From the NCBI GenBank assembly GCA_013350335.1, contig CM023539.1:20504448-20568447 (forward strand): 64,000 nt of DNA. The letters are read 5' to 3'. The notes under the pieces were generated by a model that was not told the origin of the DNA, searched no databases, and saw only the letters and a list, made by a program, of their open reading frames with translations. Positions 11,289 to 22,263 of this stretch are shown piece after piece. Every line of letters begins with the position of its first letter. The first letter of the stretch is position 1. The translations under genes and the position numbers were made by a program. Origin of the DNA: Chimonanthus salicifolius (taxonomy: Eukaryota > Streptophyta > Magnoliopsida > Laurales > Calycanthaceae).

Positions 11289-13026
11289 TCATTTGGTAGA
11301 TCTATGCATGTTAAGTGATTGAATGACCAAGTTAAGAAATGAGGGTTAAAATGGTGAGAATATGGAATGAAAGAACCAGTATGGCCGAACCCCATGGATA
11401 ATATTTGATGGACTTAGGTGTTGTTTTTATCAAGTTAAATGATTAACTTAGGTGATGGGATTAATAAATCAAAGAATGGATGGTGTTGGACCCATTTTGT
11501 GTAAAATAAAACAAGGGTTAAAAAGGGGATCAAAACCAAAGAGTGAGGTTCAACCATGTTGTATGGCCAAACCCCACAAGTGAGTTTTGGTGGACAGTGG
11601 ACTGTGGACAATGGGTAGTGGACAGTGGACAGTGGGTAGTGGACAGTGGACAGTGGACAGTGGACAGCGGGTAACCGGTTGATTTTAAAAATGAAATATT
11701 TATATGATTTTCCAAATGGTTAGGCTAAATTGGAAGGATGAAGGGAATGGTGTAAATCAATTGGAATAATTAAATTGGTTATGTTATGGAATTAACTGGA
11801 TCACCAAATTGATGTATGTATATGTGATTAAATGTAACAACGTAATGGGATTTCACAAAAGGTGTACGATCGGCTTGACACGATCGGTGATCAATTTTTG
11901 GACGGAAACACAAGGACCCGATATTTGGACGTTGGTAGGATTCCTACCTTATTGAAAACCATGGAATATGTATATATGATGATTTTAATTCATGTTTTGA
12001 TGAGTTATTTTGGTATCAAATGATATGTTTCAATTATGGAATTTTAAATGCTATGATGTTTATTATTACATAGCATGTTGACATTTGCATCTCATACATG
12101 GCATGGGAGAGATCAAATATAGCGGGAGATCCACGCTCCGTCGGGGAGTCCATAAGGCATTCGTGGGGGTACATTGATGTGCATTATCCATGAAGAGGGA
12201 TGTATGATTGATTTGTAACTGGAAATCCACACTCCATCGGGGTGTCCGTAAGGCATTCGTGGGGATATCTTGATGAGGATTTTCTATAAAGAGGATACTA
12301 TGTGATTGTGATATAGATGATTGGTGGGACTCATGGCATATGACACCTATGGCATGTCATTGAATCAGCATGATTATGATCTCTATTATCATGCACTATT
12401 TTTGGTTTTTATCTATATGATTGGATCTCTATTATCATACACTGTTTTGGGATATGATGTTTTACAAGTACAACATGATGTATTATATCTGGATTTTTAT
12501 ACTAACCCATGTGTTTGACCCTACTCGGAGTACCTACTGGGCGCTTTGTCTAACGCCCTACTTCTACCTTAGATGATGACCACAGGAAATGGACGGAAGA
12601 AGGACGCGATCGGAACTAAGCTTAGGAACTTGGATAATTTAGTTTCACTTTATTTAAGTTTATTCATGGACAATGTAATTTGAGTAGCTAGTATTTGGGA
12701 ATGTAATAGCTTAGACTATTTACTATGGATCGAATGATGATTAATCTGGATTAAGTTAATTTAAATTAATTGCCTTCCTTGCGAAGTAAATGTTGTAATC
12801 CGATGTTATTTCTGCAGTGGATATTTCACAAGTCGTAGTATCGCGTGTGAAATGTTTAAGTGGACTTGTCCACGCACACGCATGGTTGGGCAGTTAAGGG
12901 TCAGGCTTTGGAAGCTCGGAATTAGCTCACGTCGTGACGTTCCCACTCTCTTTCACTCTTTATTTTTTTTTTTTAAAAAAAAATAGACTCTGATTTTCGG
13001 CGAATGAAAAAGGGTGGGGCATTACA
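11289..13026 (+). mobile_element. Right part of a gypsy LTR interrupted by the copia element
   Basis: Sequence with the shared gypsy LTR layout: a degenerate hairpin at about 11548-11578, the cassette with loop CCACG paired to CGTGG near 12125-12175, an acceptor-like CCACAG|GAAATG near 12588, a U5 region, and the terminal GGGTGGGGCATTACA. Its left part would lie beyond the window. It is inserted in element 2's LTR; the target resumes at 13027. It could be a solo LTR or part of a larger element. Confidence 0.82.
11592..11670 (+). repeat. 7-bp minisatellite GGACAGT/GGGTAGT
   Basis: About eleven tandem heptamers, mostly GGACAGT with interspersed GGGTAGT, GGACTGT and GGACAAT variants. They lie inside the LTR's hairpin-array zone. 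Confidence 0.85.
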
Positions 13027-13040
13027 TCCTATGTCTTTTC

Positions 13041-14968
13041 CTGTTCCATCATCAATAGGGTAGAAGTAGGGCGTTAGTCAACACGCCTAGTAGGAATTCC
13101 AAATAGGGTTATGTACACATAGGATTGATATAAAAATCAAAATAGAAAACATTATATTTGTAACCATCTCATAAGTAATAAAATATAATGCATGATATCC
13201 AAAACATCATCATGCTTACTTATGCATCATGCCATGGGTGTCAATGTCAAATGATCACTCACCCACTTCCATATCCATCCATATCATATATAAACAGTTT
13301 CCTTGATAAATACGGCCATATCAAGGTGTTCCCTAGGCCAATTACGACCGCAGTGTTTTGTGACGGCACCACCAGGTCACTGTTATACCTCCCCACGTAT
13401 GTTAGTCGGAATTACCGATGGAGCATGGACTCCTCTCTCTACGCAGGGTTTTTGGACTGGTTACCCCAGAGCTCTTTGGTCCAGACTACGCCGTACCCAT
13501 TTCTAGCAATCTCGGACGACGCCAAAATATCAATAGTTCACATAGCTTCATACAAGCTAGTATCAAGCCCCAAGTCATGTCCAGACAGCTCATAACTCGA
13601 TTTGTTGTCCCATGTACTCCCTCCCATGCCATGCATTAGATCTTGAATGCAAAATATCATTTCATATCAAATTACATAACATTATTGAAATTCTGTTCAT
13701 AAAAACATAACTATGTGTTTAACCAAAGTAAATCATCATATTTAAGATAAAAACGAGTAACATATATATAATCCACAGTGTCTCAATAAGCTAGGAATCC
13801 TACCAACGTTTAATTTACTGTCCTTGCTGTTTTGTGAAGATCACGTTCAACGATCACATTGAAATAAATCGCAAACCCTTTATGAATCTCCTTTCCTTAT
13901 TAAATTCAATCGTACACCTAAATCAATTTATCCATTTAATTTTAATCATCCCTTACATCCTTCCAGATAGACTGAAACATTTGGAAAAATTAATGAAAAT
14001 TTAAACTTTTCAATTCAGTCGACTGAATCACGTCCCGTTACTGTTCTTTGCCTTATCTGCAAACTTTTAGTCGACTGAAATACATATTCAGTCGGCTGAA
14101 ACATGACTCAGCACTGTATAACCTTGACTCGTAACCTTTCAGTCGACTGAATCATAGATTCATTTTGCTGACTCTGAGTCAAACCTTCTGTGTCCTTGGT
14201 CAATCCACTTTCAGTCGACTGAATCACATATTCAGTGGGCTGACTTTGGATCAGATTATCTGCGTCTTCGGCCAGTTCACATTTAATCGACTGAATCCAA
14301 GATTCACTCGGCTGGATTACCAACCAACCCTTTACGTGTTCAATAAGCATCCATTCAGTAGACTGAATCATAAATTCAGTCGGCTGAAATACACCAGATT
14401 ACTTTGCTTGTTTGATACGTTTATGTTCAGTAGACTGAAACCTAGATTCAATCGGCTAAAACACCATCATATTCCATATATTTTAATCCAACCCATATTT
14501 AGTCTACTGAATCACAAGATTCAGTCGGCTGAAACTCCCAGAAACTGTTTTCTATTTCGGCCAAAACCAATTCAGTAGACTGAATCCCAGATTCAGTCGA
14601 CTAACTGTTTGTTAGTCTTCTTTGTTTGCATATTTGGCTTGACCTTCTTCATGAAATTCATTCCTAATATTATCTAAACATACATTTCATCGTCCATATA
14701 GGTCTTAGTGTACTTACTACACCCACTAGCCAAGGCTAGGGTCTTTTCATAATATATTCTAATCTTGGTACCATTAAAACATGACTCTGAATTCAATCCT
14801 TTGGTTGTTGCTTTTCAACACATATCCATTCCTCAAATGAATTTCCAATTCCATGGCCCTATAGTTGTTTGGCCAGCCCTTGCAATCCAATATGGAACCC
14901 ATAGGTTCGGCCCCACAATGGCCAAAACTATGGTTTCCCTTAATCCCATATTCTAAACTTATACATAC
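13041..14968 (-). other. Intron-like segment of element 2 LTR
   Basis: Read on the minus strand, a donor AAG|GTATGT starts at 14968 and an acceptor GGAACAG|GAAAAG ends at 13041, after CGCCCTACTTCTACCC. It encloses the TTCAGTCGACTGAA hairpin array and a diverged cassette (about 13390-13440). The paralogous LTRs near 30233 and 48610 keep the same donor. Confidence 0.5.
14013..14606. repeat. Array of TTCAGTCGACTGAA hairpins
   Basis: About eight or nine units spaced roughly 70 bp apart. Each pairs a TTCAGTCGACTGAATC arm with a GATTCAGTCGGCTGAA arm across a 3-10 base loop. The core is itself a 14-bp palindrome with a SalI site. The spacer sequences between units are unrelated to each other. Confidence 0.85.
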
Positions 14969-15373
14969 CTTCTTTCCCCGTCTCCTACTTTTCTTTTTGC
15001 TCTATCTTTCCACCTTAATCCTTCTTCCTCCTTCCTTACTCTTCGATTTCCTCCAAGTGTAGAGATAAAAATGGAAAAGGTAGATGAGAGAAATCTCTTG
15101 ATGTGCAAGAGATGGAGTTCGGCCAAGGGGTGTGGTGTGCCCCTTGGTTGGTATCTTTTAAGTAAAGGCCTTAGACTATCCAACTTCCTCGTTATGTTTT
15201 TTTTTTTTTTGGTCTAACCTAGGAGTCCCCTGGTTTAACTAAGGAGTCTCTTGGCTTAAACCAAGGAGACTTTTTGTCTTCCAACGAGTTTGCCTTGAGA
15301 TGGAAACTTTCCATTTTCCCACTCAACTCAACTCATAGCTTAACCCAATTACTTGTTTCCATTTGAACTCATT

Positions 15374-15396
15374 CATGGTTGACCAAGTCAACCATG
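15374..15396. promoter_or_regulatory. Palindromic pair of W-box-like motifs
   Basis: CATGGTTGAC-CAA-GTCAACCATG is a perfect 10-bp inverted repeat that puts two TTGAC cores head to head in the U3 of element 2's LTR. TTGAC is the core bound by WRKY factors. Function here is inferred. Confidence 0.5.
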
Positions 15397-15807
15397 TACT
15401 TAGCCGACCATGCATGTACATGACACGTGGGTCCCATCTTAGCCATATCATTTGATGATGCGGCACCTTGCCTAGTTGGCTTCCATGCATGCCACATGGT
15501 AATGACACATCACCTACATGCCACCTCACTTGATGAGCTGGATTTATGCATTGGATCTTAACTGGTTAGCTTACCCAATTAATTTAACCTTACCCATTTA
15601 CTTTAAAATCAGTTCATCTATGACCCATTGGGTCCCAACTGAATAATTGGCCCGTTTAACTAAACTTACCCAATTTATTAAAATCAAATCTACCCTTGAT
15701 CCATTGGGTCTTAATTGGGTAATTGACCCGATTCCTTACCCATCTAAGGTCCATTTCAACTATTTAAATCTTAACTTCCATTAAATCACAATTTAAATGA
15801 ACCATTC

Positions 15808-15810
<3 letters not shown>

Positions 15811-15875
<65 letters not shown>

Positions 15876-15878
15876 ATA

Positions 15879-15937
<59 letters not shown>

Positions 15938-15938
15938 A

Positions 15939-15995
<57 letters not shown>

Positions 15996-16044
15996 ATATA
16001 TATGTATGTATATATATATGTATATATATATATGTATGTATATA

Positions 16045-16085
<41 letters not shown>

Positions 16086-16182
16086 ATATATATGTATATA
16101 TATATATGTATATATATGTATGTATATATATATGTATATATATATGTATATATATATGTATGTATATATATATGTATATATA

Positions 16183-16213
<31 letters not shown>

Positions 16214-16236
16214 GTATATATATATATATATAAGTG
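15811..16236. repeat. Long (TA)n/(TATG)n microsatellite
   Basis: About 425 bases of TA dinucleotides interrupted by TATG/TGTATG phrases. It lies just inside the LTR start. It generates Tyr/Ile-repeat open frames on both strands, which are not genes. Confidence 0.97.
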
Positions 16237-16317
16237 ATGAAAATCTGGGGTGTTATAATATTACCCTCTTTTGAAATCTTCGTCCCGAAAATCGAGCAAA
16301 GTAGGGTTTCAAACAAA

Positions 16318-18994
16318 TTACACAAACAATTCAGGATGAGTTGGTCTCATTTCTGATTCAAGTTCCCAAGTGGCTTCCTCATTACCATGTCAATCCCATA
16401 CCACTTTGACGAATTGAATTGCTCGGTTCCGCAACACCCTTTGTTCCGTCTCAATCACTCTGACAAGCCTTTCGAGGTAAGATACGTCGCTTTGCACTTC
16501 TATGTCTTCTAGATCAGGATTGTACTTCCTCAACAAAGATGCATGGAACACATCGTGTAGTGATGACAACTGTGGAGGGAGCATCAGTCGATAAGCCGCT
16601 TCCCCCACCCTCTTTTGGATTGGAAAGGGTCCCACAAATCTAGGTGACAACTTCCCTTTCTTTCCAAATCTCATGTGTCCTTTTCGTGGCGAGACCTTTA
16701 AAAACACCAAGTTTCCAACTTCAAACTCAAGGAATCTCCTTCTCTTGTCAGTGTAGCTTTTCTGACAACTCTGTGCAGTGAGCAGATGTTGTCGTATCAC
16801 CTTAATCTGTTCCGTGGTTTCTGCAATTAGCTCATGTCCAATAAGAGCAGGCTCACCGGCCTTTGTCCAACACACTGGAGATCTGCACGGTCTACCATGC
16901 AATGCCTCAAATGGAGCCATCTTGAGACTTGCCTGGTAACTATTATTGTATGAGAACTCCACCAGTGGTAGATGATCTTCCCAATCACCCTTGAAGTCTA
17001 ACATGCATGCTCTCAGTATATCCTCCAATGTCTGTATTGTTTGCTCCGATTGTCCATCAGTCTGAGGATGAAAAATTGTGCTGATTAACATGTTTGTTCC
17101 CATAGCCGACTGCATACTCTGCCACACTCTGCCAGTGAATCTACCATCTCTATCGGATACAATCGTTCTAGGTATACCATGTAGCCTGATGATGTCCATG
17201 ATATACCGCCATCCCAAAGTCTCAGACAAGTTTGTCATCTTGATTGGAAGAAAATGTGTAGACTTGGTTAGACTGTCCACTACAACCCAGATTGCGTCGT
17301 TACCCTTTGCAGACCTTGGCAATCCTGTCACAAAGTCCATGGAAATATGTTCCCATTTCCATTCGGGCACAGGTAGAGGCTTGAGCAATCCTGGCGGTTT
17401 CTGATCTTCTGTCTTGACTTGCGAACAAGTAAGGCAGTGAGAGACAAAGTCAGGTACATCTCTTTTGAGTCCATGCCACCAATAATGTCTTTTTAGGTCG
17501 TGGTACATTTTGGTACTACCCAGATGAATAAAGAGTTTTGTTTGATGTGCTTTGATCAACAACTCCCTTCTGCAGTTTTGAGGCACATATGTCCGACCTC
17601 GGAATAACAGACCTTGTCCAGGTCGTAATTCCTATTCTGGTATATCTTCCCCAATTGACATTTTAGCCCATATTTCTACCACTTATGGATTTCTCCGTTG
17701 TTCTTGTTCAATTTTAGAGACCATGCTAGATCGTACCATCAGATTATACATACTCCCACGGTCCTTGATGTACAAATTAAATTCCCAGATGGTTATCAAC
17801 ATTTTCCATTCCTTCATAGTGAAACTGGCCATTGTTGCATGTGACATGTGACTGAGGGCATCCGCCACTTTATTCGCCTTGCCAGGATGATATCGTAGTG
17901 CAAACTCATAATCTTGCAGATATTACCTCCATCGGCATTGCCTCATATTGAGTTCCTTTTGATCAAACAGATACTTTAAACTCTTATGGTCAGAAAATAC
18001 TTCAAATTTCTTTCCATATAGGTAGTGTCTCCAGTTTTTGAGAGCGAAGAGCACTGCAGCTAATTCCAGATCATGAGTGGGATAGTGGCGTTAATGAATT
18101 TTCAGTTGCCTTGAACCATATGCCTCTATATGATGACTTTGAGTGAGAGAGCACGTAAGCCTTCTCATGAAGCATCACAATACACTTCATATCCCTTGCC
18201 TCTTTTCGGCAAAATCAGAATAGGAATGGTGGTGAGCTTCTGTTTCAGATCCTCAAATCTTCGATTGCATACATCTGACCATTCGAATTTGATTCTTTTC
18301 TGAGTGAGTCGGTGAGTAGAGCTGCAATCTTGGAGAACTCTATTATAAACTTCCGATAGTAGCCAGCCAGTCCCAGGAAGCTGCGGATTTCGGTTACATT
18401 CGTTGGAGCTTTCTAATCTCTAACCGCTGCCACTTTAGCCGTGTCCATGGCTATTCCTTCTGCTGATATGACATGTCCTAAGAAGTGGGACTTCAGATAG
18501 TCAGAACTCACACTTGCTTGCTTTGGCGTATAACTGATTCTTTTTCAGGGTGTCCAAGACTATCCTCAGATGCTCAGGATGCTCCTCCTGACTGATGGAA
18601 TAAATCAGAATATCATCAATGAAGACAATTACAAACTTATCCAGATAAGGTCGGAATATTCTGTTCATCAGATCCATGAACACGGCTAGTGCATTGGTGA
18701 ATCCAAATGGCATGACCACATATTTATATAGTCTATACCGAGTTCTGAAAGTCGTATTCTCTATATCTTCATCCCTGACACGGATTTGATGGTAGCCTGA
18801 CATCAGATCAATCTTGGAGAAATGGCTGGAACCTCTGAGTTGATCAAACAAATCATCAATTCAGGGTAGTGGGTACTTGTTTCTGACTGTCAATTGGTTT
18901 AGTTTCATGTAGTCCACACACATTCGAAGAGTACCATCTTTCTTCTTTACAAATAATATTGGTGTTCCCCAAGATGAAGTGTTGTTCCAGATGC
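16318..18994 (-). pseudogene. pol: Element 2 pol: RT, RNase H, integrase, chromodomain (broken)
   Basis: Minus-strand Tekay-like pol. RT motifs ([27 protein letters not shown]) occupy about 18850-18500. RNase H follows around 18260-17830, with MADALSHMSH at its end. Integrase (HHCC, MDFVTGLP, SDRDGRF, TDGQSEQTIQ) covers about 17590-16700, and the chromodomain-like tail ends at TAA 16318. Breaks include TAA at the end of the 17868-17683 stretch, TAG 17634-17632 (from a Trp codon) and TGA near 16390 (a CGA-to-TGA change), plus at least one frameshift between 18500 and 17870. The N-terminal continuation lies beyond solo LTR A, at 22264 onward. Confidence 0.9.
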
Positions 18995-19418
18995 ATCCTT
19001 GTAAGATCTCGGAATTTGGGAATTAATATAAATGTGAATATTATTTATTTTAATGATGGAAATTAGAAAATTGGTGGAGTAAATGGCAAATGGGCCAAAA
19101 TAGGATAAAGGCCCAAGTGTGACCCAATAGACTATGGTTTGGATTTAAATTTATTTAAATGGGTCAAGAATGGTCAAATGGGGTCAAATACCCATTTGGG
19201 ACCCAATGGGTCAAGATGGTTATGCTCTAAGGTAAATGGGCTAGATGGAAATGTAATTGGGCCATGGGCCCAATGGTGATCCATTTAGAGTGGGCTTAAT
19301 GAAATTTAATCACGCTAAGTAATTTGGAATTTAACAATGGTAGTGTGGCCAAGTGGGACCCACCTCCACCTCATCAAGTGAGGTGGCGTGTGGGCCAATG
19401 ATTGGTGGGGCCGGCCAC

Positions 19419-19441
19419 CATGGTTGACTTGGTCAACCATG
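19419..19441. promoter_or_regulatory. Palindromic W-box-like pair in LTR A
   Basis: CATGGTTGAC-TTG-GTCAACCATG, a perfect inverted repeat. A second palindrome, CCACCTCA...TGAGGTGG, lies 33 bases upstream at 19366-19386. Both are repeated at the same relative place in other families. Confidence 0.5.
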
Positions 19442-20057
19442 GGTGGAATAATGGGAATTAGGTTAAATAAAAATGAATTAACCTAAGTTAATTACCAAAT
19501 TAGTTAAATACTTAAATTAATAAGTTGGTGGCTAAATGGGGTTAGATTGGTCAAATGGAGACCAAGCTACCCCACCTCAAAATGTTAAACACGTTGGGCA
19601 TGGTGGTGGTTTAGATAACCACCACCATAAAGCAAATAAGAGATTTAAAAATATCTAAGAAAATATCTTAGGGTTGGTGGAGTAATAAATGGTAAAACAA
19701 GTTAAGTCCATTTTTTCTTTACAATTTCTTATTCTCCTTTCATTCTACTCTCTCCATTTTCATTCTCCCATGGCCATCCTCTACATGTCCAAGTGAAGGA
19801 GAATAAAAGAGAGGAGCTCAAGGAGAGAACAAAGAAGCAAAAACTTGGTGCAAAAATTTATCTAAGGTTAAGGTCATCATCTTCCTCTCATCATCTTTCT
19901 TCTTTTCCTCTCTCAATTCAAACCTAACATGGCCGATTCTAAGGTTGGGAGTTGCCACCCTTGATCAAAGATCTTGACCTATCAAAGATCAAGAGGAAGG
20001 AGAAAGGAGGCTAAGGAGACCGACGGGAGTGGCGGAAATCGGAGGAGACGTCGGATA

Positions 20058-21808
20058 GTGAGTATTTCTTAAATAAAAGAATTTTGGATTTTAGGGTTTA
20101 AGAAATGGAATTTATTTTTGTGAAATTAATGGTGGATAGGTGATTTTATACTATGGAATTTAGATATATTAAATGGAAGGGTGGAAGATGGAGAAAACCC
20201 TAAATGGGTGAATTAGGGTTAGGGTAAGAAATTGGAAAAATATATTGTGTGCATTGTGTGATTGATTAAATTGAGCATGGAATTGGGTACTTGGAAATAA
20301 GAATCATGGGCCATAGGGTTCGGCCATGTAGTATGGCCGAGCCCCATGGTGGGTGATTTGGTGGTTGGTCTAAATTGCTTAGGGTTTTAAGAATGGAAAG
20401 CAATGTGGGTTCTTGATTAATGAATTAGGGTTTTAATGAATGCATGGGAGTAATGTTTTAAGATGATTGTATGATGAAAAATGCAATGGAATGGTATGAT
20501 TTTAAAATGCATGGATGGAAGGAAATTTGAACCATGGGTTCGGCCATGGCATAGGGCCGAACCCTATGGTGATGAAATGGTGATTAAATGAAGGGTTTAA
20601 AGGGTAATGTGTTGATGAATTTTGGGTTTCAAGTGAACAAAAGTGATGATCCAAATGGGGCTAAGAATATGGTTTAGTTGCATGATTTAAACCCCTCAAG
20701 GAGGGATTATTGGTGGATCTAAAATGTAACAATGGACCCAAGAAAAAATGGAGAAAGGAACATCATGGGTTCGGCCATGGTGTATGGCCGAACCCATGCC
20801 CCAAATTGTAAATCAATTTGGGTTTAAGGTCAATGGGTATATATGTGATTAAGTATGGGGTTTGAATGGGTTTAAATGAGTAATGGTTAGATTAATTACA
20901 TGACAAATTTTAATGTTTTGGTAAGTCAATAATGGACCTAAGTTAAGGACCTAGGTTGTGGATCAATTTTGGGCTTAAATAGGCATGAATGAATGAGTAA
21001 TTGGTTATGTAAAGGGGTAGTGGCACAAATGGTAATTATTGGCTAAAATGAAGACACTCACTAAGTTATGATTTATGGGCTTCGAAATGATTAAAACTTG
21101 GATTGATTTGGTAATTTAATAAGGTATCGGATAGTGCGAGCGGTACGCGAGTCGGTAGCCGGATTGTCGGACTAAAACGAAATAAAGACGCGAGTCGGTA
21201 TTCGGTAGGATTCCTACCTATTTGTAAGCCATGGATGTGTGATGGTATTTTTGTCATATTTTATTGATTTTGGTATTTATCTTATGATGGGTTTTTACAA
21301 TTATGGATGCTATGTTTAAGATGGATTTTATTTAATGGCTATGAACTATGATTAAGGTTATGCATTATAAATTAAGGCTATGTATGATATCTTAAGGTTA
21401 TGAGTTATAAATATTACATAGCATAATGCATTACATCTCAAGCATGGCATGGGCAGAAAAAAATAAACAAACCAGAGTCCATGCTCCGTCGGGGAGACCG
21501 AGAACAGGCATGGGGACACCTTGACGAGGCTTTGCCGTCAAGGGGGATATTTTGCGGCTGGAAATATCTTGACGAGGTTTTTCCGTCAAGAGGGATATGA
21601 CAGTATATGGCAGGAATGATGGGTGGGATTCATAACATAGACACCCAGGGCATGGCATACATTTTATATTTTCACCATACGTGGTTTATCAATTTTCATT
21701 GGGTTATTATCAGTATGTTGTTATTACTAATCCATGTGCTAGCCCTACTCGGAGCCCTACTGGGCGCGTTGTTCTAACGCCCTACTTCTACCCTAGCTGA
21801 CGATGCAG
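20058..21808 (+). other. Intron-like segment of solo LTR A
   Basis: Donor ATA|GTGAGTATT at 20058; acceptor GATGCAG|GAG ending at 21808. The branch-like CTAAC and CCCTACTTCTACCCTAG precede the acceptor. Hairpins lie at 20316-20345, 20536-20566 and 20767-20796. The cassette is at 21473-21516 (loop CCATG, downstream CATGG), followed by CTTGACG/CGTCAAG stems at 21520-21542 and 21568-21590. Removing this segment would leave 1,513 bp, almost the size of solo LTR E. Confidence 0.55.
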
Positions 21809-22145
21809 GAGATGGCGGACCCGAAGGGCGAGACGGAAGCCAAGCTTAGGAGCTTGGGGAGGCGGATTAATTATTTTGTTTTACGTATATTTTGGAAAAT
21901 ATGTATTTGTATAGTTAGCTTGTCGGAAATGTAATAATTTAGGTAGTTTGCTATGTTTAGGTATTATTTTGGATAATACAGTATAATGACATCTTCGTAA
22001 TTAATTGGGTATTTCTTCCTGCTATCTGAAGAACTAGTAGGATAGTTCTATTATCATCCGCAGTTATTTTTATGTTCCGCGAGCTTACTTTTTACGCGTG
22101 AACCGTACTCGTGGACTTATGTTCCACACACGCGTGGGGTTGGCC

Positions 22146-22182
22146 AGTTAAGGGCCGGGCTTTAGAAGCTTGGAACTTAACT
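22146..22182 (+). other. U5 hairpin of LTR A
   Basis: Outer stem AGTTAAG/CTTAACT, inner GGGCTT/AAGCTT around a short loop. Confidence 0.55.
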
Positions 22183-22263
22183 CGCGTCGTGACATCCGTG
22201 CCCTTTGTCACTTTAAAAAAAAAAAGAGACTCTGATTTTCGGTGAAAAGGGGCGGGCGTTACA

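Larger units (their letters stand above)
13027..16257 (-). mobile_element. 3' LTR of element 2, left end truncated
   Basis: On the minus strand the LTR begins at 16257 with TATAACACCCC (expected TGTAACACCCC; the TG end is mutated), just after the purine-rich tract AAAAGAGGG. It is cut at 13027 by the LTR fragment to its left. The sequence aligns with 28318-30766, the 5' LTR of the same element. It includes a G-box-like CACGTG at about 15425 and a very long TA-rich microsatellite. Confidence 0.88.
19000..22263 (+). mobile_element. Solo LTR A
   Basis: TGTAAGATCT...GGGCGGGCGTTACA, 3,264 bp, flanked on both sides by the 5-bp duplication atcct (18995-18999 and 22264-22268). It sits inside the RT region of element 2, whose frame resumes after it. 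No internal region is present, so it is a solo LTR left by LTR-LTR recombination. The orientation is taken from the A-run, GACTCTGATTTTCGG and GGGCGGGCG at its right end. Confidence 0.95.

Noticed and set aside
14108..14578. Open frames with repeated IQST/FSRLN phrases on both strands
   Set aside because: They arise from the TTCAGTCGACTGAA hairpin array, not from a protein-coding repeat; the sister LTR breaks them differently.
15786..16325. Open frames of 100-179 residues made of Tyr/Ile/His/Met on both strands
   Set aside because: They are translations of the TA/TATG microsatellite; low-complexity, on both strands and in several frames at once.
20213..20232. TTAGGGTTAGGG-like sequence as telomeric repeat
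   Set aside because: Only about two units, and the usual plant repeat is TTTAGGG; such AGGGTT phrases are common in these LTRs.
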